A DNA stretch of 15,799 nucleotides from Treponema sp. (GCA_017421145.1 JAFOTA010000244.1:1-15799), one strand, 5' to 3'. Positions 6,909 to 14,651 are shown, counted from the first letter of the stretch. The notes: generated from the sequence alone by a model not told the origin. Numbers and translations are program-made.

Positions 6909-7423
6909 ATAAAAAAAGGATTTTGCTGATTCCGCTGCTGATTTTTTTCATATTTTCTCCGGCATACTGTGAGGACAGTAAGGAAAGCACAGAATCCGAA
7001 AGTTTTGAATTTCCTCAGTGGGCTTTGTATGTAAGGCGGACGGAAATTGTAACGCTGGGTTCATTGCCTTTCACATCTCTTGGCGTGACTTTTGCATTCG
7101 GCGCATACAAATATTTTTCAGGTGCCACGACAGTTTTCCCGAATCCGTTTGACAAAAGCTCATCTGTTTTTTCTGAGGACGACGTTAAGAAAATAATACT
7201 GATATCGGTTTCAATAAGTGCGGTGATCGGTATAGTTGATTTGATAGTTACGATAGTGAAAAACAACAACGAGGCGCGTCGGCTTGAAAAAATGAATACC
7301 TCCGGATCTATAACCATCGTTCCTGCAACTGATGAAGAAATTGAAAAATTCCGTCAGTCGAAAAGTCCCGGTGCTGATGAAAAATCTTCAGGAAGCTCAG
7401 ATGAAAATGCAGGGGATAAGTGA
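6905..7423 (+). CDS. Small exported/membrane protein of unknown function
   Basis: I do not recognise this 172-residue protein. Residues 1-22 form a signal peptide (MNKKR, hydrophobic core, then SPAYC-E). C22 is not in a good lipobox because the residue before it is Tyr, so signal peptidase I cleavage or an uncleaved anchor seems likelier than lipidation. A moderately hydrophobic stretch lies at ~47-72 and a clear transmembrane helix at ~97-118 (start IILISVSISAVIGI). The C-terminal ~50 residues are charged, Ser/Gly/Asp/Glu-rich and probably disordered. The start overlaps the yggS stop (ATGA), and the stop overlaps the start of the rluD-like gene, so it is locked into translation of its neighbours. 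Its constant position in a translation-related operon suggests co-expression; it does not prove a shared function. Confidence 0.8.
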   Translation: MNKKRILLIPLLIFFIFSPAYCEDSKESTESESFEFPQWALYVRRTEIVTLGSLPFTSLGVTFAFGAYKYFSGATTVFPNPFDKSSSVFSEDDVKKIILISVSISAVIGIVDLIVTIVKNNNEARRLEKMNTSGSITIVPATDEEIEKFRQSKSPGADEKSSGSSDENAGDK

Positions 7424-8403
7424 TGCCTTTTTTCAGCGTAAAAGTTCCTTCTGATTTCAATGAAACCCAACGCTTGGATTCTTACCTTGCATCGCTTCCA
7501 AACGGCATGAACCGGAGCAAGCTCAAGAGCGGTGTAACTGAAATCCTTGTGAACGGAAAAAAACAGAAAATCTCATACAAAGTGAAGCCCGGCGACCAGA
7601 TAGACATACAGTGGGAAGACAATATTCCGTCGGACATAGAGCCTGAGGACATTCCGCTTGACATTGTCTTTGAAAACGACGATGTGTGCGTCATAAACAA
7701 AGCCCAGGGCATGGTGACTCATCCTGCTTGCGGAAACTGGAACGGTACTTTGGTGAACGCGCTTTTGTACCACTGGGGAAGGGAAAAAATACCGCAGATC
7801 AAGGAAGGCCCTGCATCGGAGATACTTGTTCGCCGCCGCCCAGGTATAGTCCACAGGCTTGACAAAGACACTTCCGGGATAATAATCACCGCAAAAAACA
7901 GGGATGCGGAAGAATGGCTTCAGTCACAGTTCAGGAGCCACAGGAACATAACGAAGGAGTACATTGCAATCTGTTTCGGAAGGCCTCAGCATCAGCACGG
8001 TACGATTGAGACCCAGATTGTCCGTGATCCTAAAAACAGGCGCAGGTTCAAGGCTGTAACCGGCACTACGGAAGGAAAATCCGCAGTAACGTATTATTCA
8101 TGCATTGCCTGCTACGGTGAATACTCGCTCATGCGGATCCGTATAGCGACAGGGCGCACGCATCAGATAAGGGTTCACATGAAATACATAAACTGCCCGA
8201 TTTTGGGTGACTCGGTTTATTTCAAGGAAGACAAGCGTTTTCCGGACGCAAGCCTTATGCTGCATGCACGCCTGCTTAGGATACGTCTTCCGGGATCTTC
8301 AACAAGGTCGGAATTCCGCACGTCCACGCCTGAAAGATTTCTCCGCGTCATGTCAGTCCTTCACAAAGTCTACAAAAAGACCCTCATGGACAAGGATAAA
8401 TGA
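7423..8403 (+). CDS. rluD: RluD-type large-subunit pseudouridine synthase with S4 domain
   Basis: Predicted RNA pseudouridine synthase of the RluA/RluD family. Residues ~15-75 form an S4 RNA-binding domain (QRLDSYLASLPNGMNRSKLK, ILVNGK, VKPGDQI). The catalytic domain has VINKAQGMVTHPA (~90-102), HRLDKDTSGIIITAKN with catalytic Asp at ~147, KEYIAIC, ATGRTHQIRVHMKYINCPILGD (~244-265) and a final LHARLLRIRLP. In E. coli, RluD modifies U1911, U1915 and U1917 of 23S helix 69; the exact targets here are inferred. GTG at 7420 and ATG at 7423 are both possible. AGGGG at 7411-7415 is 7 nt before the ATG but only 4 nt before the GTG, so the ATG (a TGATG overlap with the previous stop) is preferred. Its stop overlaps the next start, giving another coupled junction. 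Confidence 0.92.
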   Translation: MPFFSVKVPSDFNETQRLDSYLASLPNGMNRSKLKSGVTEILVNGKKQKISYKVKPGDQIDIQWEDNIPSDIEPEDIPLDIVFENDDVCVINKAQGMVTHPACGNWNGTLVNALLYHWGREKIPQIKEGPASEILVRRRPGIVHRLDKDTSGIIITAKNRDAEEWLQSQFRSHRNITKEYIAICFGRPQHQHGTIETQIVRDPKNRRRFKAVTGTTEGKSAVTYYSCIACYGEYSLMRIRIATGRTHQIRVHMKYINCPILGDSVYFKEDKRFPDASLMLHARLLRIRLPGSSTRSEFRTSTPERFLRVMSVLHKVYKKTLMDKDK

Positions 8404-9131
8404 TGGACGGAATCAGCATAATACATGAACCTACAGGAAGCGAGCCATTTCTTGTCATAAAAAAAGACGGAGGGCTTCCCAGCGCACCGATAAATGATTC
8501 TGATGATTCTGCTCTTTCCCGTGCAATTGAATTGTTTCCGGAGCTTGAAAGTGTCTCTGGAAAAAAATCATGCGAGCATGGGCTTGTACACAGAATAGAC
8601 ACCGTGACACCAGGGCTTCTTTTGATTGCCTCCACCCAGGATTTTTATGATTGGATCATAAGTTTGCAGAGCCAGGGAAAATTCGTGAAATCTTACCGTG
8701 CCGAATGCGGAATGCTTTCCCCGCTTGATGAAAAAGACGGATCATTTCCGCCCCTTCCTTTTGTACATGACAGGCTTCTTGGAGGTGAGACGGTATCTGT
8801 GCGCTCAAAATTCCGCTATTTCGGAAAAGACAGAAAGCTTGTTCGCCCGGTCACCAGTGAAAGCAGCCCCATGGCGGTAAAAAAAGCCGAAAAATATGAA
8901 TATGCCACGGAACTCAGGATGACGGAACATGATGATGAGCGGTACATATTCGAAGCGAAAATTGCAAGGGGATTCAAGCATCAGGTGAGGTGCCATCTAA
9001 GGTGGTGCGGTTTTCCGATACTGGGCGATGCAGATTACAATGCCGGTGCAGAAGGAAACATAAGGTTTCTTGCCTCTGGATTTTCATTTTACATGCAGGA
9101 CGGAAGGGAAGTGCGTTTTTCATTGACTTAA
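8403..9131 (+). CDS. Second RluA-family pseudouridine synthase, no S4 domain
   Basis: A ~242-residue catalytic-domain-only pseudouridine synthase. It has FLVIKKDGGLPSAP (~16-29), VHRIDTVTPGLLLIAS with catalytic Asp at ~66, ARGFKHQVRCHLRWCGFPILGD (~193-214) and a final FYMQDGREVRFSL. Catalytic Asp and the neighbouring Arg are kept, but the motifs deviate from the usual HRLDxxTSG and GRTHQIRVHL, and there is no S4 RNA-binding domain. This suggests a different target from the RluD-like protein just upstream, probably another rRNA or tRNA uridine. The start is within ATGATG (8400 or 8403). AAGGA at 8392-8396 is 6 nt before the second ATG and 3 nt before the first, so 8403 is chosen. It overlaps the rluD stop by one base in 8403 (TGATG). 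It is the last gene of the operon. Confidence 0.88.
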   Translation: MDGISIIHEPTGSEPFLVIKKDGGLPSAPINDSDDSALSRAIELFPELESVSGKKSCEHGLVHRIDTVTPGLLLIASTQDFYDWIISLQSQGKFVKSYRAECGMLSPLDEKDGSFPPLPFVHDRLLGGETVSVRSKFRYFGKDRKLVRPVTSESSPMAVKKAEKYEYATELRMTEHDDERYIFEAKIARGFKHQVRCHLRWCGFPILGDADYNAGAEGNIRFLASGFSFYMQDGREVRFSLT

Positions 9132-9201
9132 GGAACCGCTTCATTAGCTTTCAACTGGATGCATCGTTCTTGAAATCTAAAAATCATCAAAAGACTCATG
9201 C

Positions 9202-9231
9202 AAAAAAAATGACCGCCTGAAAAAGACGGTC
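9202..9231 (-). terminator. Intrinsic terminator of tRNA-Leu
   Basis: On the minus strand, GACCGTC pairs with GGCGGTC (plus-strand 9225-9231 with 9211-9217, one G-T) around a TTTTTCA loop. A T-run follows (plus-strand A at 9202-9209). It lies 8 nt after the tRNA 3' end. The plus-strand reading has no T-run, so it does not terminate the pseudouridine synthase operon; the remainder of 9132-9201 shows no gene. Confidence 0.88.
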
Positions 9232-9239
9232 GCCGTTTA

Positions 9240-9323
9240 TGCCCGGAACAAGACTTGAACTTGCACACCCGTAAGAGCTCTAGTACCTGAAACTAGCGTG
9301 TCTACCAATTCCACCATCCGGGC
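9240..9323 (-). tRNA. tRNA-Leu (anticodon CAG)
   Basis: An 84-nt class II tRNA on the minus strand. The acceptor arms GCCCGGA (plus 9317-9323) and TCCGGGC (9241-9247) pair fully, with discriminator A at 9240. The D arm has GGTGGAATTGGTAGACAC. The anticodon arm is CTAGT-TTCAGGT-ACTAG, giving CAG, which reads leucine CUG codons. A long variable arm follows and the T loop is GTTCAAGTC. These are leucine identity features. The 3' CCA is not encoded (TAA follows), so a CCA-adding enzyme is needed. Confidence 0.95.
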
Positions 9324-9336
9324 AATCAATGCAGAT

Positions 9337-9365
9337 ATATTACTCCAAAATGACGTTTCTGTCAA
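9337..9365 (-). promoter_or_regulatory. tRNA-Leu promoter
   Basis: On the minus strand a consensus TTGACA (9360-9365) and TAATAT (9337-9342) are spaced by 17 bp. This predicts a start near 9330, about 7 nt before the tRNA. It is among the best sigma-70-type promoters in the window. Confidence 0.85.
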
Positions 9366-9395
9366 GTGCCTGATAAATGTTTTAGGCTTGTTGTT

Positions 9396-9797
9396 TCATT
9401 CGCATCTCAGCATCGTGAATATGCCGATTATCGATGCGGCAAGAACCACAAGGCTCAGTACCAAAACCCATATCGGTGTGTCGCCTGAAACGGCAGCTGC
9501 TTTTCCTCCGTATCCTTCAAACGCCTTTGCAATCTTTTTCTTTGATTTTCTTGAAAGCTTGTGCTTGAGTCCGTCTGAACCGACATCTTCCATTTCTTCG
9601 GCATTGTTGTTGAAGCTTGGATCGGTGTAGTGGCAGCGGGGGCATCCTTTTCTGAATTCTGAAACTTGACCTGTGTAACTGCAGTTTGGGCATCTCACCG
9701 CAGAAAAAAACTTTCCGCAGTGAGGGCAGAACCGCGCTCTTGAAAGAACTTCGGCTCCGCAGTTTTCACAAAAAAACTTGGCTTTTTTATTGTCCAT
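9396..9797 (-). CDS. Zinc-ribbon protein with C-terminal membrane anchor
   Basis: A 133-residue protein with two CxxC-CxxC zinc ribbons: C10/C13 with C24/C27 (FCENCGAEV, FCPHCGKFF) and C36/C39 with C52/C55 (RCPNCSYTG, GCPRCHYTD). A basic, helical linker (~76-98, KHKLSRKSKKKIAKAF) leads to one transmembrane helix near the C-terminus (~107-128). This layout suggests a tail-anchored protein with its zinc domain in the cytoplasm. The function is unknown; such domains bind nucleic acid or protein partners. It starts only 4 nt after the stop of the upstream exported-protein gene, so the two are almost certainly co-transcribed. No terminator is visible after it, so read-through into tRNA-Leu is possible. 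Confidence 0.82.
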   Translation of the reverse strand: MDNKKAKFFCENCGAEVLSRARFCPHCGKFFSAVRCPNCSYTGQVSEFRKGCPRCHYTDPSFNNNAEEMEDVGSDGLKHKLSRKSKKKIAKAFEGYGGKAAAVSGDTPIWVLVLSLVVLAASIIGIFTMLRCE

Positions 9798-9801
9798 GAA
9801 A

Positions 9802-10794
9802 TTAATCCAGGGCTTCTGTTCCGAGGTTGTCTACGCTGTAGTCATAAATCTGCCAGATTCCGTCGCGCTGGCGGACATAATATGTGTAGCGTTTCTTTTC
9901 GGTGTATGTCTGGTACTTGAACCACTCAAGTACTTTTACGGTTCCCTGTGTCTGGGTGTAGTTCGTTGACTCGATCTCGAATTTTCTTGGAATGGAAGCG
10001 ATGTCGGTGTCTATCCTTTCCTGCATGAGGTCTGCCTTGAACTGCCTGAGCATTTCGGCTCTTTCGTCTGCGCTTGCCGTGTTGTATTTTCTGCTTCTGG
10101 TTGAGTTGTTCTTGAGGATTGATTCAACGTCCATATAAAGGAAGTATTTGTCCCATGCGCTCTGCTGGCGTGCGATGATCGTCTGCTCGATAACCTTGTC
10201 CGGGCTGATTTCTTCCGGTTGGAGGATTGCGGCTGTCTCGGTTTCGATTGGAACGTATGTTGATGATGCAGCGGATGGGTTGGGGCGCACTTCAAGCGTG
10301 AGCCTTCTTGATGTAAGGGTGTTTTTCTTGTTCCTGTAAAGCTCAGGGTAGAATGTGGCCGTTACATAGTAGATCGATGCATCGTTTATGTTGAGGTAAT
10401 CCTTGAGGTTTTCTACGAAAGAATATTCTTCTCCAGGTTCAAGGGCTATTTCACGGAAGTATACCGTCTGGCTGGTCGTTCTTTTTCTGATGAGGTAGTC
10501 AGTCTGGGCAAGCTGCTTGTTCTTTACGTCGACCGCCTTGAAATCGACGCTGAAAATCCTGTCGTCGGCAAGCTTGAAACGGAGAGTGTCAGAGCTTGTG
10601 TTCCTTATCGTGATGTGTATGTATACAGGGTTTTCCTCTGCATTTCCCGGATAGTACAAGGTTCTGTTGTAGAACTTGACGCCTATCTCTGCATTGCTGG
10701 TGCCTGCGGAAGTTGTTGCGACGTAATTTTGCGCGCTGACACTATAGGCAAAAAGCATAAAAAAGGATAAAATTGCAAAAACCGTTCGTTTCAC
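9802..10794 (-). CDS. Secreted BsuPI-like domain protein of unknown function
   Basis: A ~330-residue exported protein. Residues 1-21 form a signal peptide ending SVSA before QNY. Residues ~40-170 resemble a BsuPI-like (intracellular proteinase inhibitor-type) beta-sandwich: VYIHITIRNTSSDTLRFKL, FSVDFKAVD and the hallmark 'IALEPGEEYSF' followed by an LKDYLN turn. The C-terminal ~100 residues (KFEIESTNYTQTQGTVKVLE, then a strand and GIWQIYDYSVD) look like a small alpha+beta domain of NTF2/SnoaL type, a weak guess. In bacteria BsuPI-like domains are often just extracytoplasmic modules, so protease inhibition should not be assumed. GGGAG (plus-strand 10802-10806) is 7 nt before a GTG at 10794 but only 1 nt before the TTG at 10800, so GTG is chosen. 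It is the first gene of a pair with the zinc-ribbon gene. Confidence 0.75.
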   Translation of the reverse strand: MKRTVFAILSFFMLFAYSVSAQNYVATTSAGTSNAEIGVKFYNRTLYYPGNAEENPVYIHITIRNTSSDTLRFKLADDRIFSVDFKAVDVKNKQLAQTDYLIRKRTTSQTVYFREIALEPGEEYSFVENLKDYLNINDASIYYVTATFYPELYRNKKNTLTSRRLTLEVRPNPSAASSTYVPIETETAAILQPEEISPDKVIEQTIIARQQSAWDKYFLYMDVESILKNNSTRSRKYNTASADERAEMLRQFKADLMQERIDTDIASIPRKFEIESTNYTQTQGTVKVLEWFKYQTYTEKKRYTYYVRQRDGIWQIYDYSVDNLGTEALD

Positions 10795-10806
10795 GACCAA
10801 ACTCCC

Positions 10807-10820
10807 GTCTGTTTTCAGAC
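10807..10820 (-). promoter_or_regulatory. Small hairpin abutting the ribosome site of the BsuPI-like gene
   Basis: GTCTG-AAAA-CAGAC on the minus strand (perfect 5-bp stem, 4-nt loop) ends one base before the GGGAG ribosome site. It could affect translation start of the exported-protein gene. It is short, so chance is not excluded. Confidence 0.35.
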
Positions 10821-10949
10821 ATTGTAAATATTGTTATGGAAGAGCTGAGCAATACCGTTGGTATCGGCCTGCGCTTTTATGAAAAAACAACAGTGGAATG
10901 CTTATTGATGCTCAGGCATAAGTCAGCATTTTCCTCTATTAAGTATCGG
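10821..10949. promoter_or_regulatory. Divergent intergenic region between mfd and the BsuPI-like gene
   Basis: About 155 bp separate the GTG at 10794 from the mfd start. No strong promoter stands out on either strand. Weak candidates are TTGCTC-16-TATTTA on the minus strand (~10824-10851) and TGGAAT-17-CATAAG on the plus strand (~10895-10923). A small inverted repeat ATACC-GTT-GGTAT lies at 10852-10864. No gene-like ORF is evident beyond the open upstream extension of mfd, which does not look like Mfd sequence. Confidence 0.35.
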
Positions 10950-13900
10950 ATGAAAATGAAAAAATCATTATCAACAAATTCTTTAATTCCAATCATCTCC
11001 TCTTGGAAAGATTTTTCCGATGAGGTGGTCAAGCTGTCTTCCGCTGAATCTTCCGGCGGTGTGTTTCCCTATGAGATAAGGGGGCTTAATGGTTCCCTCA
11101 ACGCATTCTTCATTGCCGATTACATCAAAAAAAGACATTTCAACTCAATACATAAAATGCAGTATGAGCAGAAAATGTTACAGCATCAGGAAGATTTCGT
11201 CATTTTGGTAGGCACGCAGAAAGATGCGGATGAATGTGAGTCCGACCTTATGACCGTCTTGGGTGATTCTGCCGAAATTTTCAAGCTGCCATGGTGGGGA
11301 ACCGTTCCGTACAGGCCTTCAACCAAGGGATCGATTATTTTCGGCATGAGGGCAGGGGTTCTTTCAAAGCTTGCCATAAAAAATCCCGCGTCCGGAAAAC
11401 CCAGGATTTTCATAATAAGCGAGCATGCTCTTCTGACTCCGGTTCCTCCTGCATCATATATAAGGAAGCTTGTTTTCAGGCTTTCAGTCCACCAGACCCT
11501 TGATCCTGAAAAAACGGCTGAAAAGCTTTCTTCCATGGGATATCTCCGGGTTCCGAAAGTAGGAATGAAAGGTGAGTTTGCACTGCGCGGTGAAGTAATC
11601 GACATTTTTATGCCGGGTGAAAATCAGCCTTACAGGATTGTTTTTGAATTCGATGAGATTGACCGCATAAAGACCTTCGACGTTGAAAGCCAGTCCACTA
11701 CAGGAAACCTTGAGTCAATATTAATATATCCGATGAAAGAGGTTTTATGGACTGACGAACTTTCAAAAAAGCTTGAATCAATCCTTGACGATGCTGAAAA
11801 AAACGGCATAGTTAACAATTTCGCCGAATTTGACAGAAAAAAGCATCTTTACGGCCAGGAAGCCCATGAAAAAGAAGATGCAGGGGCGGAAAACGGAGAG
11901 CCGGGCATTTCTTTTCAGGATGCAGGCCAAAGCAACGTGCAGCTTGCATTCACCCCGAAAGCGCTTGAAGAAAAAGACCGCATAATCACCGAGCTGATGG
12001 TTAACGGTGAGAGCGAAGGAGAGGAGCTTTTTTACGGAATCTTGTGGGAAAAGCCTTATTCTGTCCTTGATTACATCGATGACGGGACTACCGTTTTTTG
12101 TTTCGGCTACGAAAGGCTTTTGAACGGACAGGGAGTTTTCGAAAAGGATTATACCGCCGCATACAGGATTGCACGCCAAAGTCTTCCGGTTCCTCCGCCT
12201 AAATATCTTCTGCTTGACATAGTTCCGCTCATGGAATCAAAAAAACGCTTCATACGCTTTTGTGCCGTGAATTCCATGGATGCAATAGAAAGTGAAGGGG
12301 AGAATCTGCTTAGCGGTGCCAGGATAAAAAGCGAGCCTGCGTTGAGCTTCCTTGGAAACATAAATTATTTTCTTGAAGAAATATCTGCCCGGCAGAACGA
12401 CGGATGGCGCATCTATATTTTTGCAGACAATCCGAACCAGGCAGTGCGCATTTCGGAAGTGGTCAAGGAATTTACTGCGGAAAGGGATGACGGCCTTCAT
12501 CCGGTTCAGGTTTTCCAGCATCCGCTTACCGAAGGATTCGCAATCGCAGGTGAAAAAATCCTTGTGATTCAGGAAAATGAGATTTTCGGGCGCAGAAAAG
12601 CGGCTCCAAAATCAATGCGCAAGGCAAAATCAAAGCCGATCGACACTTTCATGGAGCTGAATCCGGGTGATCTCGTCGTGCATGCAAACTACGGCATCGG
12701 GCTTTTCAAGGGAATCGAGCGCATAAAGTCACTTGGAACGGAAAAAGATTTCATAAAGCTTGAGTATCTTGGTCAGGAATATGTTTTCATACCGATAGAG
12801 CAGGTCAATCTTGTGCAGCGGTACATCGGTGGTGACAGTGCGCATACGGTTCTTGACAGGATCGGTTCGAAAAGCTGGAGCGCAAGAAAAGCGAAAGTCC
12901 AGCAGCAGGTTCAGGAGATTGCTGAAAAACTCATCGATTTGTATTCAAAGCGTCAGGCTTCCCGCGGCTATGCGTTCCCTAAAGACACTGAATGGCAGGC
13001 TGCGTTTGAGGCTGCTTTTCCTTATGAAGATACGCCGGATCAATTTGCCGCCACTCAGGAAATAAAGGAAGACATGGAAAAACCGGTTCCGATGGACAGG
13101 CTCGTATGCGGCGACGTGGGCTACGGAAAAACTGAAATTGCGCTTAGGGCTGCGTTCAAATCAGTGATGGGCGGAAAGCAGGTTGCATTTTTGGCTCCTA
13201 CGACAATCCTTGCTGAACAGCATTATGAAAATGCGGTCGAGCGTTTTAAGAATTTCCCGGTAAGGGTTGCGCATATGTCCAGGTTCGTCGATGCAAAGGA
13301 ACAGAAAAAAGTGCTGGCTCTTCTTGCGGAAGGAAAAGTGGACATTTTGATCGGCACACATAGAATCATCCAGAAGGACGTGGTTTTCAAGGATCTTGGA
13401 CTTATGATTATCGATGAGGAGCAGCGTTTCGGAGTGAAGGACAAGGAAAAGCTCAAGGTCATGAAGACCAACGTTGACTGCCTTACAATGAGTGCGACCC
13501 CGATTCCAAGAACCCTGCACATGAGCCTTTTGAAAATCCGCGACATGTCACTGCTTACTACGCCGCCGCAGAACCGCCAGCCGATTGAGACGGTGATAGA
13601 GGAATTTTCTGATGCGAAAGTTGCCGAAGCGATCAGACGTGAAGTTTCAAGGGGCGGACAGGTATTTTTCCTCCATAACAGGGTTGAGACGCTTGACGAA
13701 ACAAGGCGCATGATCGAACGCATAGTTCCTGAAATGCTCGTTGACGCTGCACATGGCCAGATGTCCGGCGAAGAGCTTGACGAAATATTCCGCAGGTTCA
13801 AAAACGGAGGATTCCATGTTCTTGTGGCCACTACGATCATAGAAAACGGAATCGACATTCCAAACGTAAACACTATAATAATCGACCGTGCGGACATGTA

Positions 13901-14651
13901 CGGAATCAGCCAGCTTTATCAGCTCAGGGGGCGCGTGGGGCGAAGTGACCGTCAGGCGTATGCATATCTTTTTTATCCTGAGAATATGGTTCTTTCGGAA
14001 ATAGCGATGAAGAGGCTCCAGGTCATTTCTGATTTCACGGAGCTTGGAAGCGGATTCAAGATTGCCATGAAAGATATGGAAATCCGTGGTGCAGGAAATC
14101 TGCTTGGGCGTGACCAGAGCGGCGAAGTTTGTGCGGTTGGTTTTGAGATGTACCTGAGCCTTCTTAATGCAGCGATCGAACGCTTGAGCACATCATCATG
14201 GAAAGCACCGAGCGAAGTTCTTCTTGAGCTTGAATATTCCGGGTTTATACCTGATTCGTACATTGCGGACGCGCAGACAAAGATGGAGCTGTATAAAAAA
14301 GTAGCCATGATAAGGTCGGACAAGGAGCTTGAAGCCGTACATGAGGAAATGTTCGACAGATTCGGCCCAGTGCCTGAAGAGGTCAACAGTCTCCTGAACC
14401 TTGCGAAAATCCGCATACTTTGCGCACGACTTGGCGTTGTTTCTCTTATAGAGCACAATCATCTTGCAACGGTCACGTTCGAGGATGTTACAAAGGTCAG
14501 CATAGACAAGCTCATGGCATTGCTCAGGCTTTATCCGAAGACGATACGCCCGAATCCAAAAAATCCGTCGCAGATGTTCATACAGATGGATTCCATAGAC
14601 CTTACGACAAAGTGCGAATTCATAAAGGAAAAGCTGGAAAGGCTGCTTTAG
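10950..14651 (+). CDS. mfd: Transcription-repair coupling factor
   Basis: Mfd (TRCF) is a DNA translocase that pushes stalled RNA polymerase off DNA lesions and recruits UvrA. The product is ~1233 residues, slightly longer than E. coli's 1148. The UvrB-like N-terminal module includes FPYEIRGLNGSLNAFFIADY and WWGTVPYRPSTKG. The RNA-polymerase-interacting domain begins near 568 (ELNPGDLVVHANYGIGLFKG). The superfamily 2 motor has Walker A GDVGYGKT (~721-728), DEEQ (822-825), TMSATPIPRTLHM and RADMYGISQLYQLRGRVGRSD. The translocation motif region and C-terminal D7 domain (ELEYSGFIPDSYI onward) follow. An acidic insert lies at ~305-330 and a basic linker (RRKAAPKSMRKAKSKP) just before the interaction domain. 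The frame is open back to TTG 10773, but that would overlap the divergent gene. ATG 10950 or 10956 (weak CGGA 5 nt before the latter) is preferred. Confidence 0.95.
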   Translation: MKMKKSLSTNSLIPIISSWKDFSDEVVKLSSAESSGGVFPYEIRGLNGSLNAFFIADYIKKRHFNSIHKMQYEQKMLQHQEDFVILVGTQKDADECESDLMTVLGDSAEIFKLPWWGTVPYRPSTKGSIIFGMRAGVLSKLAIKNPASGKPRIFIISEHALLTPVPPASYIRKLVFRLSVHQTLDPEKTAEKLSSMGYLRVPKVGMKGEFALRGEVIDIFMPGENQPYRIVFEFDEIDRIKTFDVESQSTTGNLESILIYPMKEVLWTDELSKKLESILDDAEKNGIVNNFAEFDRKKHLYGQEAHEKEDAGAENGEPGISFQDAGQSNVQLAFTPKALEEKDRIITELMVNGESEGEELFYGILWEKPYSVLDYIDDGTTVFCFGYERLLNGQGVFEKDYTAAYRIARQSLPVPPPKYLLLDIVPLMESKKRFIRFCAVNSMDAIESEGENLLSGARIKSEPALSFLGNINYFLEEISARQNDGWRIYIFADNPNQAVRISEVVKEFTAERDDGLHPVQVFQHPLTEGFAIAGEKILVIQENEIFGRRKAAPKSMRKAKSKPIDTFMELNPGDLVVHANYGIGLFKGIERIKSLGTEKDFIKLEYLGQEYVFIPIEQVNLVQRYIGGDSAHTVLDRIGSKSWSARKAKVQQQVQEIAEKLIDLYSKRQASRGYAFPKDTEWQAAFEAAFPYEDTPDQFAATQEIKEDMEKPVPMDRLVCGDVGYGKTEIALRAAFKSVMGGKQVAFLAPTTILAEQHYENAVERFKNFPVRVAHMSRFVDAKEQKKVLALLAEGKVDILIGTHRIIQKDVVFKDLGLMIIDEEQRFGVKDKEKLKVMKTNVDCLTMSATPIPRTLHMSLLKIRDMSLLTTPPQNRQPIETVIEEFSDAKVAEAIRREVSRGGQVFFLHNRVETLDETRRMIERIVPEMLVDAAHGQMSGEELDEIFRRFKNGGFHVLVATTIIENGIDIPNVNTIIIDRADMYGISQLYQLRGRVGRSDRQAYAYLFYPENMVLSEIAMKRLQVISDFTELGSGFKIAMKDMEIRGAGNLLGRDQSGEVCAVGFEMYLSLLNAAIERLSTSSWKAPSEVLLELEYSGFIPDSYIADAQTKMELYKKVAMIRSDKELEAVHEEMFDRFGPVPEEVNSLLNLAKIRILCARLGVVSLIEHNHLATVTFEDVTKVSIDKLMALLRLYPKTIRPNPKNPSQMFIQMDSIDLTTKCEFIKEKLERLL

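Noticed and set aside
7420..7425. GTG at 7420 as rluD start
   Set aside because: Only 4 nt from AGGGG; the next-codon ATG at 7423 has better spacing. Not fully excluded.
10773..10949. N-terminal extension of mfd starting at TTG 10773
   Set aside because: It would overlap the start of the divergent BsuPI-like gene, has no ribosome site, and its residues do not look like Mfd.
13223..13897. 224-codon antisense ORF inside mfd
   Set aside because: It lies opposite the conserved helicase motifs, has a Ser/Ile/Arg-biased composition typical of a reverse-frame shadow, and no ribosome site.
13973..14458. 161-codon antisense ORF inside mfd
   Set aside because: Shadow of the Mfd C-terminal region with Ser/Arg-rich composition and no supporting motif.
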